A DNA stretch of 9,752 nucleotides from an uncultured Christensenellaceae bacterium (GCA_949902685.1 CATLDS010000009.1:1-9752); one strand, 5' to 3'. Counted from the first letter of the stretch, positions 1 to 6,177 are shown. Notes: a model not told the origin generated them from the sequence alone. Made by a program: numbers and translations.

Positions 1-293
1 GTACTTAACTTATCACCATACTGACTAACAGTATATTTAACATTTGCCCAATCACCGAACTTAACCTTTTTATAGGTTGTTTCATCGACTTTATATTCGG
101 CTCTAGTTCCGTTTAATATTCCAGTATCATCTTTGAAATCATCTTCATCACAACTAATAACTTCTACGATAAATTCCTTTTCTCTAGCTTCCCATTTTCT
201 AGTTCCGTCCATGCTTTCGCCAGCTTCACGTGCTTCATTGATATGTTTACTAATAACTAATCCTTTCTCTCTAATAGGTTTAACAAATGCCAT
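1..293 (-). CDS. Protein of unknown function, 3' end outside the window
   Basis: The N-terminal 97 or so residues are visible; the gene runs leftward off the edge. It begins MAFVKPIREKGLVISKHI at the ATG at 293. The start is supported by an AAAGGAGA ribosome binding site at 303-310, about ten bases upstream. The visible part is hydrophilic and charged, with no signal peptide or membrane segment. It has an acidic CDEDDFKDD stretch and then alternating charged and aromatic residues (KVKFGDWANVKYTVSQYG) that look beta-rich. I do not recognise the family. The neighbours (a PemK-like protein, a small basic protein, a candidate sRNA) suggest a mobile-element accessory gene, but this is only inference. 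Its upstream region is unusually structured and shows no convincing promoter. Confidence 0.75.
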   Translation of the reverse strand, partial: MAFVKPIREKGLVISKHINEAREAGESMDGTRKWEAREKEFIVEVISCDEDDFKDDTGILNGTRAEYKVDETTYKKVKFGDWANVKYTVSQYGDKLS

Positions 294-310
294 AATTTAA
301 TATCTCCTTT

Positions 311-532
311 AATATCTTAAAATTTTGATTAATATGTTTTTTATAGTAGGGCAAACTTTAACTATCTGCTGTGTGCCTATACAACTCGTAGGACTTATAG
401 TGATATTTAGATAGCGGAAATAAAGAGTTTCTCCTTTTTGTTGCGATGTCGCAACTATAACCCCAAGAATTATCTAACTCAATCGCGTGAACACGCAATC
501 AATAAATTCCTAGAGCGATTTTGTAAAAAGTG
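311..532. other. Gene-free structured intergenic stretch with several inverted repeats
   Basis: I see no credible gene here. Several dyads stand out. CTATCT (362-367) pairs with AGATAG (409-414) and encloses a smaller dyad, CTATA (377-381) with TATAG (396-400). GTTGCGA-TG-TCGCAAC (440-455) is a perfect 7-bp stem. GCGTG-AA-CACGC (485-496) is a perfect 5-bp stem. On the minus strand an AAAAAGGAG ribosome-binding-like motif directly follows the 440-455 hairpin, but no start codon sits at a usable distance. The stretch could be a structured 5' leader of the leftward gene, an operator array, or an origin (oriT or replication) of a mobile element. None of these can be decided from sequence alone. 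Confidence 0.4.
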
Positions 533-561
533 TTGACTTTCAAATTAAAATAATATAGAAT
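533..561 (+). promoter_or_regulatory. Sigma70-type promoter of the candidate small RNA
   Basis: The -35 box is TTGACT (533-538) and the -10 box is TAGAAT (556-561), with an optimal 17-bp spacer. Predicted transcription starts near 568. No protein-coding frame follows: the ATG at 566 is closed by TGA five codons later. The promoter therefore appears to serve the short structured transcript that ends at the terminator at 635-662. Confidence 0.65.
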
Positions 562-567
562 ATAAAT

Positions 568-662
568 GCAAGTTAAAACTTGACAGCTCATAAACATAGT
601 TGTATGAGCACCGGCCATGAAAGTCTTGGCATTGAGTAGAGTGGTTAATCTCTACTTTTTTT
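568..662 (+). ncRNA. Candidate small structured RNA, about 95 nt
   Basis: This is a free-standing transcript bounded by a promoter (533-561) and an intrinsic terminator (635-662). It folds as a run of hairpins. CAAGT-TAAA-ACTTG lies at the extreme 5' end (about 569-582). GCTCATA (586-592) pairs with TATGAGC (603-609) around a 10-nt loop. GCCATGA (614-620) pairs with TCTTGGC (624-630) with one mismatch. The GTAGAG/CTCTAC terminator hairpin and a U-run follow. No open reading frame of useful length is present. The 3' end overlaps the last codons of the converging PemK-like gene by about 18 nt, in antisense. I do not recognise an RNA family. It might be a regulatory sRNA or antisense RNA of a mobile element. 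Confidence 0.5.
635..662 (+). terminator. Intrinsic terminator of the candidate small RNA
   Basis: AGTAGAG (635-641) pairs with CTCTACT (650-656) around an 8-nt loop, followed by seven T's (656-662). The T-run exists only on the plus strand. The hairpin therefore terminates the rightward small RNA, not the leftward gene, although that gene's stop codon (645-647) lies inside the hairpin. Confidence 0.7.
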
Positions 663-1076
663 ATTTCTATTCCAAAACTTATTGTACTTAGTTTTATTAT
701 CACTAGAAAACTTTGTATGGTTTACTACATGATTTCTAATTCGAATTGCTTCAGACTCTGGCAACTTTGAACAATTACTTGTCTTTCTAAACTTAGTACC
801 AACCATAATAGGTTTTCCGTCATTATCTTCAATTTCAATATTGTGCCTATAATACTTAATTTTATGTTTACCATAATAAGTAGTATTAGGTGTATCTTCT
901 GTAGACCCAGGTATAACAACGAACTCATTATTACGATTTTTATCTACAATTATTACAGGTCTATTCTTCGATTTTGGAACTCTATTGGATTTATAAGGCA
1001 AATACAAATCATTAGTTTCTAAGGTTTGTCCTATACTAATTGCTTTACTTTTCTTGCCGTATATTCTTTTAGTCAA
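645..1076 (-). CDS. PemK/MazF-like protein, 143 aa
   Basis: This small basic protein has the core signature of PemK/MazF-type beta-barrel proteins: K-x-N-R-P-V-I-I-V-D (residues 37-45) followed by F-V-V-I-P-G-S-T (52-59). That pattern matches the R-P-hydrophobic-strand and strand-P-x-x-T elements of the family. Known PemK/MazF toxins cleave mRNA. Here the N-terminal 25 residues and the basic C-terminal tail (FWNRNKKSRD) are atypical, so function is uncertain. The start is TTG at 1076, chosen because GGGAG (1083-1087) lies six bases upstream and inside the end of the preceding gene. The preceding stop codon ends two bases before this start, so the two genes are translationally coupled. No classical AbrB/MazE-type antitoxin is visible; the preceding protein would be the only candidate partner. 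Alternatively it is an element-encoded nucleic-acid-binding protein with the same fold. Confidence 0.6.
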   Translation of the reverse strand: MTKRIYGKKSKAISIGQTLETNDLYLPYKSNRVPKSKNRPVIIVDKNRNNEFVVIPGSTEDTPNTTYYGKHKIKYYRHNIEIEDNDGKPIMVGTKFRKTSNCSKLPESEAIRIRNHVVNHTKFSSDNKTKYNKFWNRNKKSRD

Positions 1077-1078
1077 AA

Positions 1079-1309
1079 CTATCTCCCTTTTTTATTATTT
1101 TTCTTCTTAGCCTTAGTGCCTTTATTTGCGTTATACGCATTAGCACTATCTTGTCGAGCTTGTAAATAACCGGCACGATATGCCATACCGCAACAATCAA
1201 TCTCTTCGCCAGTTTCACGAACTTTGCCAGATTTCATCTGTCTTGAAAAGCGCTTTGCTTTTTCGGCAGGGTTTCGCAGAATAATGCCAGTTGATGTTCT
1301 ATATGCCAC
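1079..1309 (-). CDS. Small basic protein of unknown function, 76 aa, operon partner of the PemK-like gene
   Basis: The first gene of a leftward pair ends with TAG two bases before the TTG of the PemK-like gene. The protein contains NPAEKAKRFSRQMKSG, then CCGMAYRAGYLQARQDSANA, and ends in a very basic tail (KAKKKNNKKGR). It resembles short Clostridia phage/ICE hypotheticals with a Y-R-x-G-Y-L-x-A-R-x-D-S-A-x-A-Y motif; this is recalled similarity, not searched. The frame is open back to an ATG at 1477, but that start has no ribosome binding site and overlaps the opposing tRNA promoter. AAGGGGG (1320-1326) is well spaced, ten bases, for GTG at 1309 and too close to ATG at 1318. The GTG start gives MAYRTSTG and is preferred. 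Function is unknown; it could be a regulator or antitoxin-like partner. Confidence 0.55.
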   Translation of the reverse strand: MAYRTSTGIILRNPAEKAKRFSRQMKSGKVRETGEEIDCCGMAYRAGYLQARQDSANAYNANKGTKAKKKNNKKGR

Positions 1310-1470
1310 TGAACACATACCCCCTTTCTCAAAATCAATAATTTTAAGCGATCGACCGCTTAAATAAGGAAATCGATACAAGTCGTCAATAAAAATAGTT
1401 TCATCCTTATTTGATACAAGAATAAAACTATACATTTGAAATAATTTTGTAAAATTTTTTAAAAAAATCG

Positions 1471-1499
1471 TTGACATATCATAATCAATATGATATATT
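1471..1499 (+). promoter_or_regulatory. Promoter of the tRNA-Val/tRNA-Gly transcript
   Basis: A perfect -35 TTGACA (1471-1476) is followed by a 17-bp spacer and TATATT (1494-1499). Transcription is predicted to start near 1506, twelve bases before tRNA-Val. No terminator or strong promoter lies between the two intact tRNAs, so both probably come from this start and end at the terminator at 1898-1923. Confidence 0.75.
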
Positions 1500-1517
1500 A
1501 TAAACGCAATCGCATAC

Positions 1518-1593
1518 GGGAGATTAGCGCAGTTGGTAGAGTACCTGCCTTACAAGCAGAGGGTCACAGGTTCGAGTCCTGTATCTCCCACCA
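1518..1593 (+). tRNA. tRNA-Val(TAC), CCA encoded
   Basis: This is a full cloverleaf of 76 nt including CCA. The acceptor stem GGGAGAT pairs with ATCTCCC, the discriminator base is A, and the anticodon loop CTTACAA gives anticodon TAC. The T arm ACAGG-TTCGAGT-CCTGT is perfect. Two stem imperfections are visible: a G-A mismatch in the D stem (GCGC against GAGT) and a C-A mismatch at the top of the anticodon stem. It is probably functional but not the cleanest valine isoacceptor. The predicted 5' leader GCAATCG (1506-1512) is complementary to CGATTGC (1601-1607) in the trailer, so the precursor ends may pair. Confidence 0.93.
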
Positions 1594-1594
1594 G

Positions 1595-1640
1595 TTCATT
1601 CGATTGCATTTTGTTTATAGCAAACATTTGTGCGAATGAA
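1595..1640. repeat. Inverted repeat in the tRNA-Val trailer
   Basis: TTCATTCG (1595-1602) and CGAATGAA (1633-1640) are perfect 8-bp arms. Between them GTTT-ATAGC-AAAC forms a small inner hairpin. No T-run follows, so this is not an obvious terminator. It more likely shapes processing of the tRNA precursor, or is the edge of an old rearrangement. Confidence 0.5.
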
Positions 1641-1657
1641 TATATTAATATAGAGGA

Positions 1658-1678
1658 TATGCGGGAGTGGCTCAGTGG
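1658..1678 (+). repeat. Direct repeat: truncated 5' end of tRNA-Gly (first copy)
   Basis: These 21 bases are identical to 1815-1835, which cover the last three bases before tRNA-Gly plus its acceptor 5' strand and most of the D arm (GCGGGAGTGGCTCAGTGG). The first copy diverges immediately afterwards and lacks anticodon, variable and T arms. It is a non-functional tRNA fragment. Confidence 0.85.
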
Positions 1679-1814
1679 CAAGTAACGTATAGCGATATGC
1701 CCTTTGGTATATTGTAGCGGTGCGTTAGCAACGAGTGAGCGATAGCGATGGAAGAGCGTTGTGCAACGCTCAATGTGAAAATTATAGTACTGTTAGATAT
1801 ATTTAAATAATTAT
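1661..1814 (+). pseudogene. tRNA-Gly 5' fragment fused to a hairpin-rich insert
   Basis: After the 18-nt tRNA-Gly start, an unrelated stretch of about 136 nt (1679-1814) leads to the intact tRNA-Gly. Its middle part (about 1714-1771) is visibly GC-richer than its surroundings and repeats short words (TAGCGATA, GAGCGATAGCG, GCGTT). It contains hairpins: ATATGCC-CTTT-GGTATAT with one G-T pair (about 1695-1712), CGTT-AGC-AACG (about 1723-1733), and a perfect 8-bp stem GAGCGTTG-TG-CAACGCTC (1754-1771). The last 40 bases are AT-rich. No T-run follows the hairpins. This may be a mobile intergenic repeat that landed in a duplicated tRNA-Gly, or a decayed second tRNA-Gly gene. Confidence 0.5.
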
Positions 1815-1835
1815 TATGCGGGAGTGGCTCAGTGG
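1815..1835 (+). repeat. Direct repeat: second copy, forming the start of intact tRNA-Gly
   Basis: This copy is identical to 1658-1678. Here the sequence continues into a full tRNA, so this is the functional copy. The repeat covers the 5' side of the tRNA, whereas tyrosine-recombinase att sites usually regenerate the 3' side. Confidence 0.85.
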
Positions 1836-1892
1836 TAGAGCGTTGCCTTGCCAAGGCAAATGTCGCGAGTTCGAATCTCGTCTTCCGCTCCA
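1818..1892 (+). tRNA. tRNA-Gly(GCC), CCA encoded
   Basis: This is a 75-nt cloverleaf including CCA. The acceptor stem GCGGGAG pairs with CTTCCGC with one G-T pair. The D arm is GCTC-AGTGGTA-GAGC and the anticodon arm TTGCC-TTGCCAA-GGCAA gives anticodon GCC. The T arm is GCGAG-TTCGAAT-CTCGT and the discriminator is T. All stems are intact. It is the last RNA gene before the terminator and is probably co-transcribed with tRNA-Val. Confidence 0.95.
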
Positions 1893-1897
1893 GATAA

Positions 1898-1923
1898 AGT
1901 TTAGTGAAAACTAGACTTTTTTT
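1898..1923 (+). terminator. Intrinsic terminator of the tRNA transcript
   Basis: AGTTTAG (1898-1904) pairs with CTAGACT (1911-1917) with one G-T pair around a 6-nt loop, followed directly by a run of seven T's (1917-1923). It lies six bases after the encoded CCA of tRNA-Gly. Confidence 0.75.
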
Positions 1924-1953
1924 GTTAAAAATAATACAGACTTAGGTTGAATA

Positions 1954-1962
1954 TGTTATAAT
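1954..1962 (+). promoter_or_regulatory. Extended -10 promoter of the helicase-nuclease gene
   Basis: TG-T-TATAAT (1954-1962) is a perfect extended -10 element. No good -35 box lies upstream, which is usual when the TGn extension is present. The predicted start falls at 1969-1970, right at the first ATG (1970). Confidence 0.6.
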
Positions 1963-1981
1963 TATACCAATGGAGTTATAT

Positions 1982-4900
1982 ATGACAGAGCAAGATTTAT
2001 ATGAAAAATTGTATAAACTTAGAGATCGACTGAGGACTAAATTTTATTCTAATGGTAGGAAGCCTAATATTTGTTCAAACGCAATTCTATACGAATTATC
2101 TACACAGGCACCTAGACATAAAGAAGATTTATTGAGTATATCTGGGCTTGGGAAAACTTTTGTAGACAAGTATGGCGATTATTTCATGAAGATATTAAAT
2201 CAATATCACATGAGTAATGTCTCTACTACAGAATTGAAAACGGAAGTAAGGAATACTCTAAAGAATTTAGAAAATCGTCTAGTGAACATCAGCAAGAGAA
2301 ATCGACTCTTATATATGAGCAAAATTTATAGTAAATACGCATTTGATATGTTCACTGACAATGAAGAATTTAATCAATCAGTAATCAAATTATTGTTTGG
2401 ACGTATTTCTAAACTAAAGATTTGTTCAGTGGGAGATCAATCGGTAAAAGAAAAAAGATTAAAACGATTATTACCTCTACTACGTGAAGTAAGTAAAGAT
2501 TATCGTGAGAGCGGTCAATACGATCTATATATTGGATACCCATTTGTAGTAGGTAATACTAAGGGAGAGGATTTTAATGTGCGTGCACCTCTTGCCATAT
2601 TTCCAATCATCTTTGAAAGAATGGATGATGAAGTTGTTTTGAAGCTCGATAAATCGAAGGATATTTTATATAACAATAATTTGATATTAATGCAAAACAA
2701 ATTTTTATCTAAATCAAATGAGTTGCCAAATAATGTTATAGAAGATTTAAAAAGTTATAATTTTCTTGGTGAAATGAAATATTTTTATGAAACTAATGGA
2801 ATTAATCTTACTGGGGATGGATTAGTAGATTCAATTGAAAAATTTGAAGATATAGCACAAAAAGATTTTCCTAAATACGTCGGTGGAGAATTTCATATTG
2901 TTCCTAATGCAATATTGGGTAAATTTTCTCTCTATTCAAGCGCTTTACAGAAAGATTTTAAAGACATGATTGAAGATACCGAGATTAATAGTTTGCTAGA
3001 TGATTTGCTGTCAAATATAGATACCATTGACATTTACGATGATGATATTTTTGATGATGATGCAGGTAATAAAATAAATGACTTTTTAGAAAAAGATATT
3101 AATTATATTAATGAATTAAATGCATCACAAGAGCAGGCAATTCTAGATATAGATAAAGATGATAAACTGGTCATCCAAGGTCCTCCAGGTACAGGTAAAT
3201 CACAGACAATAACTAGCCTTATTGCAGATGCAGTTAATAAAGGCAAAAATGTAGTTATGGTATCACAGAAAAAGGCTGCACTAGATGTAATCTATTCTCG
3301 ATTGGGTGATTTGTCGAACTATGCAATTATATTGAATGATACAAAAGACAAGTCATCTTTCTATAACCAAATTGGTGAACTTTTCTATTCTAATAAGACC
3401 TATAGTTATGTTAAAGAATATTTCGAACAAATTGCTAATAGAATTGACGATAATATTAATAATCTAAAAGTTATTGCAGATAAATTGTATTCCCTTAAAA
3501 CAAATGGGATTGAAACCTATAAGATATATCAAGATAACGATGACAATCAATTTAAAGTAAGAATACTTAATGAAGATATATATTACGAGTGTATTAATAC
3601 TCAACTGTTGAATGTTGACTATATGGAATTAAAGTCGATAAAGGATAAATTTTTAGACGAGACATTGTTAAATACAACATTTAATTACATAGAGTTAAGT
3701 GATAAATTTGCTTGGCTTAATGATATGCGAGATATTGACAAAACTATCGAAGTCAAAGAAATGCAGAGATTATGTAACGAGTTTGCTAAAAATCAAGTGG
3801 AGTACCTTGGATATAATTTCTTTAAGCGATTATTTAACAAAGGTAAACGAAATAAAGAACTAAAGAAGATATATAAGGCTTACTTTAAGAATTCAAAGAG
3901 TAGAAAGTTTATATTTAAAAATCCACAAATCTTAAAAGATGGAATTAAAAATTATTCAATATTTAGATTAGATAGTAGATTATATAATCAACTAAGTGAA
4001 AATGAAAAATTATTTGCAAAAGTGCTCTATAGCATGAAATTAAAAGATGAAAATATTGCAAATAGTAAAAATTTATTTGATTTTATTGTTTATTGTATAA
4101 TAGACCAATTTGAAAGTGATAATGCCGAGATGTTCTCCAATGTTGGAAATTTCTCTTCTATTATTACACAAATCAGTAACTTAATTGCCAAGAAAAAAGA
4201 GTTAACCAAGACTAAGTTGAAGAGTGTATTAGTCAACGCGTATGATAAAGAAATAGAGAAATCAAAAAGGTACTTAGAGATCTGTAGGCAAATTGAGAGC
4301 TCTAGAAGGTGGAGTGTTACAAAATTTGTAAAAAAATTTAGTTATGAATTATTTAAAGGTATTAAGATTTGGCTTATGAGTCCAGAATCCGTTAGCGAAG
4401 TGTTACCACTTGAGAAGGGATTATTTGATTTGTTAATATTTGATGAGGCCTCTCAAATATATATCGAGCGGGGTATACCTGCAATCTCGAGAGCGAGAAA
4501 GGTAGTAATAGCAGGAGACCACAAACAGTTACGACCATCCAGTTTAGGTGTAGGTAGGATAGATTATGATGAAGATGAAGAATTAGATGAGGATGAGCAG
4601 GAGGCTAATGCCGCATTAGAGGAAGAAAGTCTGCTTGATTTGGCACGATTTAAGTATCCTTCAGTTTTACTCAATTATCACTACAGATCTAGATATGAGG
4701 AACTTATTAATTTCTCTAACTACGCATTCTATCATGGTAGATTAAATATTTCTCCTAACATAGAAGAACCTAGTGAACCACCAATACAGGTGATAAAGAT
4801 AGATAATGGTACGTGGATTAATAGGTGCAATAAAAACGAAGCAATAAAAGTCGTTGAAACGATTAAGAATTTCTTATTTTCTAGACAGAATAAAGAAACC

Positions 4901-5719
4901 CTAGGTGTGATTACATTTAATAGTAGTCAACGAGACATGATTATGGATGTGTTGGATGACGAATGTGTAAAAGATCAGCGCTTGGCTTCAATTGTTAAAA
5001 AGGAATTTGATCGTAAAGAAAATGGTGAAGATGTAGGTTTATTTGTTAAAAATATTGAGAATGTACAGGGTGATGAACGAGATTGCATCATATTCTCAAT
5101 AGGTTATGCAAAAAACAATATTGGTAAAGTAGTTAGAAATTTCGGTTGGCTCAACCAACAAGGTGGGGAAAATCGACTCAATGTTGCTATATCACGTGCT
5201 AAGAAAAAAATCTATGTTGTCACTTCTATCAGTCCAGATCAATTACCAGTAGATGATTTAAAGAATAATGGACCTAAATTATTTAGAAAGTATTTGGAAT
5301 ATTGCTGGGCAATCAATAATAGAGATGAGGCGCTTGTTAATTCTATTTTACATTCGTTCACTGATACTGGGGTTAATTTGAAGACTGATAGTACATTGAA
5401 TGGAGGGATAGAGACTTCATTAGTAAATGAGTTGACTAATCGAGGTTTCATAGTACACAAAAATGTCGGTGTAGCAGGATACAAAATTGATATAGGCGTT
5501 AGAGACAAGAATGATAAAAAATATATCTTAGGTATTGAGTGTGACAGCAAATTGTACAGTAGTGACATGTGTACACGCGAGCGAGATATTTATAGACAGA
5601 CATATCTAGAAAGTAGAGGATGGAGAATATATCGGTTGTGGAGTACTAATTGGTGGCACAATAAAGAAAAAGAGATAGAGAATATTGTAAGCATTTTATC
5701 TATAGAAGAAGCGAAATAA
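1982..5719 (+). CDS. HRDC-DUF4011-like-SF1 helicase-Vsr/MTES_1575-like nuclease, candidate defence protein
   Basis: A multidomain protein of 1245 aa. Residues 3-70 look like an HRDC nucleic-acid-binding domain (LYEKLYKLRDRLRTKF, ISGLGKTFVDKYG). A DUF4011-like region follows (NISKRNRLLYMS, about 100-115). The Upf1-type SF1 helicase core has Walker A GPPGTGKS (400-407), Walker B FDEAS (D821, E822), GDHKQLRP, YRSR, VQGDE (Q1029) and NVAISRAKK (R1072). Acidic inserts occur around 353-365 and 861-883. The C-terminal domain (about 1141-1235) has D1170, ECD (1186-1188), TRERD, RGWRIYRLWS and NWW, as in Vsr/MTES_1575 endonucleases. Similar DUF4011-helicase-Vsr single genes have been reported as antiphage systems (Hhe, as I recall). 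The start at 1982 has GGAG six bases upstream; ATG at 1970, in the same frame, is a leaderless alternative adding MELY. It is monocistronic, with its own promoter and terminator. Confidence 0.9.
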   Translation: MTEQDLYEKLYKLRDRLRTKFYSNGRKPNICSNAILYELSTQAPRHKEDLLSISGLGKTFVDKYGDYFMKILNQYHMSNVSTTELKTEVRNTLKNLENRLVNISKRNRLLYMSKIYSKYAFDMFTDNEEFNQSVIKLLFGRISKLKICSVGDQSVKEKRLKRLLPLLREVSKDYRESGQYDLYIGYPFVVGNTKGEDFNVRAPLAIFPIIFERMDDEVVLKLDKSKDILYNNNLILMQNKFLSKSNELPNNVIEDLKSYNFLGEMKYFYETNGINLTGDGLVDSIEKFEDIAQKDFPKYVGGEFHIVPNAILGKFSLYSSALQKDFKDMIEDTEINSLLDDLLSNIDTIDIYDDDIFDDDAGNKINDFLEKDINYINELNASQEQAILDIDKDDKLVIQGPPGTGKSQTITSLIADAVNKGKNVVMVSQKKAALDVIYSRLGDLSNYAIILNDTKDKSSFYNQIGELFYSNKTYSYVKEYFEQIANRIDDNINNLKVIADKLYSLKTNGIETYKIYQDNDDNQFKVRILNEDIYYECINTQLLNVDYMELKSIKDKFLDETLLNTTFNYIELSDKFAWLNDMRDIDKTIEVKEMQRLCNEFAKNQVEYLGYNFFKRLFNKGKRNKELKKIYKAYFKNSKSRKFIFKNPQILKDGIKNYSIFRLDSRLYNQLSENEKLFAKVLYSMKLKDENIANSKNLFDFIVYCIIDQFESDNAEMFSNVGNFSSIITQISNLIAKKKELTKTKLKSVLVNAYDKEIEKSKRYLEICRQIESSRRWSVTKFVKKFSYELFKGIKIWLMSPESVSEVLPLEKGLFDLLIFDEASQIYIERGIPAISRARKVVIAGDHKQLRPSSLGVGRIDYDEDEELDEDEQEANAALEEESLLDLARFKYPSVLLNYHYRSRYEELINFSNYAFYHGRLNISPNIEEPSEPPIQVIKIDNGTWINRCNKNEAIKVVETIKNFLFSRQNKETLGVITFNSSQRDMIMDVLDDECVKDQRLASIVKKEFDRKENGEDVGLFVKNIENVQGDERDCIIFSIGYAKNNIGKVVRNFGWLNQQGGENRLNVAISRAKKKIYVVTSISPDQLPVDDLKNNGPKLFRKYLEYCWAINNRDEALVNSILHSFTDTGVNLKTDSTLNGGIETSLVNELTNRGFIVHKNVGVAGYKIDIGVRDKNDKKYILGIECDSKLYSSDMCTRERDIYRQTYLESRGWRIYRLWSTNWWHNKEKEIENIVSILSIEEAK

Positions 5720-5803
5720 CTAATGTACGGGGATTAAGAGAAGTTAAGAAAGGCATTGTGTTTAATAGGAGAAGTGTTTAGTTTAATTGAAGAGTTATGT
5801 ATT

Positions 5804-5826
5804 GGTAGCCGTGAGGCTACCTTTTT
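5804..5826 (+). terminator. Intrinsic terminator of the helicase-nuclease gene
   Basis: GGTAGCC-GTGA-GGCTACC is a perfect 7-bp stem with a tetraloop, followed by five T's (5822-5826). It lies about 85 bases after the helicase stop codon. The minus strand has no T-run after the hairpin, so it serves the rightward gene. The remaining bases to 5899 hold only small dyads (for example TCCATGGA and GACT-CTTA-AGTC). Confidence 0.85.
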
Positions 5827-5899
5827 CGTGGACTCTTAAGTCTAATAAAGTGTAATTTGTCCATGGATATATTGATTGCGTCAAGTTAGGTGAGATGAA

Positions 5900-6163
5900 T
5901 TAGTCCCAGCGGTCGAAATAATTATTATTTTGACGGTTATCTCTCCAATCATTGTCACATCTGCAACAAATCATTACACATTTGAAATAATTGCATTTAT
6001 CACTAGGGCGTTTTTCTTCTTTGCAACAGTTATTTCTGTCATCGTCGCATTTATGGCAGTTGGAATAGGAATCCTCACACCTATTTTTACGACATTTACA
6101 TCTGCAGTCGTCATGCTCTTGATTACAGTTTCTGCAATTAAAAATGTTTTTAAAACAACACAT
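5900..6163 (-). CDS. Cysteine-rich small protein, 87 aa, unknown function
   Basis: The product has 17 cysteines in 87 residues (about one in five), with many Asp, Asn, Arg and Lys. Clusters include MCCFKN, CRNC, CRCKC, CHKC, NCCK and ICCRC; CxC and CxxC spacings suggest metal binding or extensive disulfide cross-linking. It has no signal peptide. The start at 6163 is chosen because AAGGAG (6168-6173) lies four bases upstream; an in-frame ATG at 6184 lacks a site and falls in a hairpin. The opposite strand is also open (5930-6178) but begins with TTG without a ribosome binding site, and its hydrophobic product is the expected mirror of Cys/Asp/Asn codons, so I treat it as a shadow. It could be a metal-binding or spore-coat-like protein; I do not recognise the family. 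Confidence 0.65.
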   Translation of the reverse strand: MCCFKNIFNCRNCNQEHDDCRCKCRKNRCEDSYSNCHKCDDDRNNCCKEEKRPSDKCNYFKCVMICCRCDNDWRDNRQNNNYFDRWD

Positions 6164-6177
6164 AATTCTCCTTTTTA

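Noticed and set aside
566..600. The start of the small RNA resembles a Cas9 tracrRNA (GCAAGTTAAAA followed by hairpins and a terminator).
   Set aside because: The match is about 11 bases, there is no cas gene or repeat array in the window, and the first hairpin pairs with itself (CAAGT/ACTTG) rather than leaving an anti-repeat free.
1310..1477. Upstream extension of the 76-aa gene to an ATG at 1477.
   Set aside because: There is no ribosome binding site, the start overlaps the -35 region of the opposing tRNA promoter, and the stretch contains a strong hairpin (TTAAGCG...CGCTTAA). The frame is probably open by chance.
1672..1854. Minus-strand open frame of 60 codons across the tRNA-Gly region.
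   Set aside because: It is antisense to tRNA-Gly and the hairpin insert, with no ribosome binding site; a chance frame.
1661..1892. tRNA-Gly interrupted by an intron, with 1661-1678 as the 5' exon.
   Set aside because: The second copy is itself a complete tRNA including its 5' half, so nothing needs to be joined; the break is in the D arm, not the anticodon loop.
5239..5568. Minus-strand open frame of 109 codons inside the helicase-nuclease gene.
   Set aside because: It is fully antisense to conserved helicase/nuclease motifs; a shadow frame.
5774..5839. Short GTG-initiated frame after AGGAGA downstream of the helicase gene.
   Set aside because: It encodes about 21 residues and runs through the terminator hairpin and its T-run.
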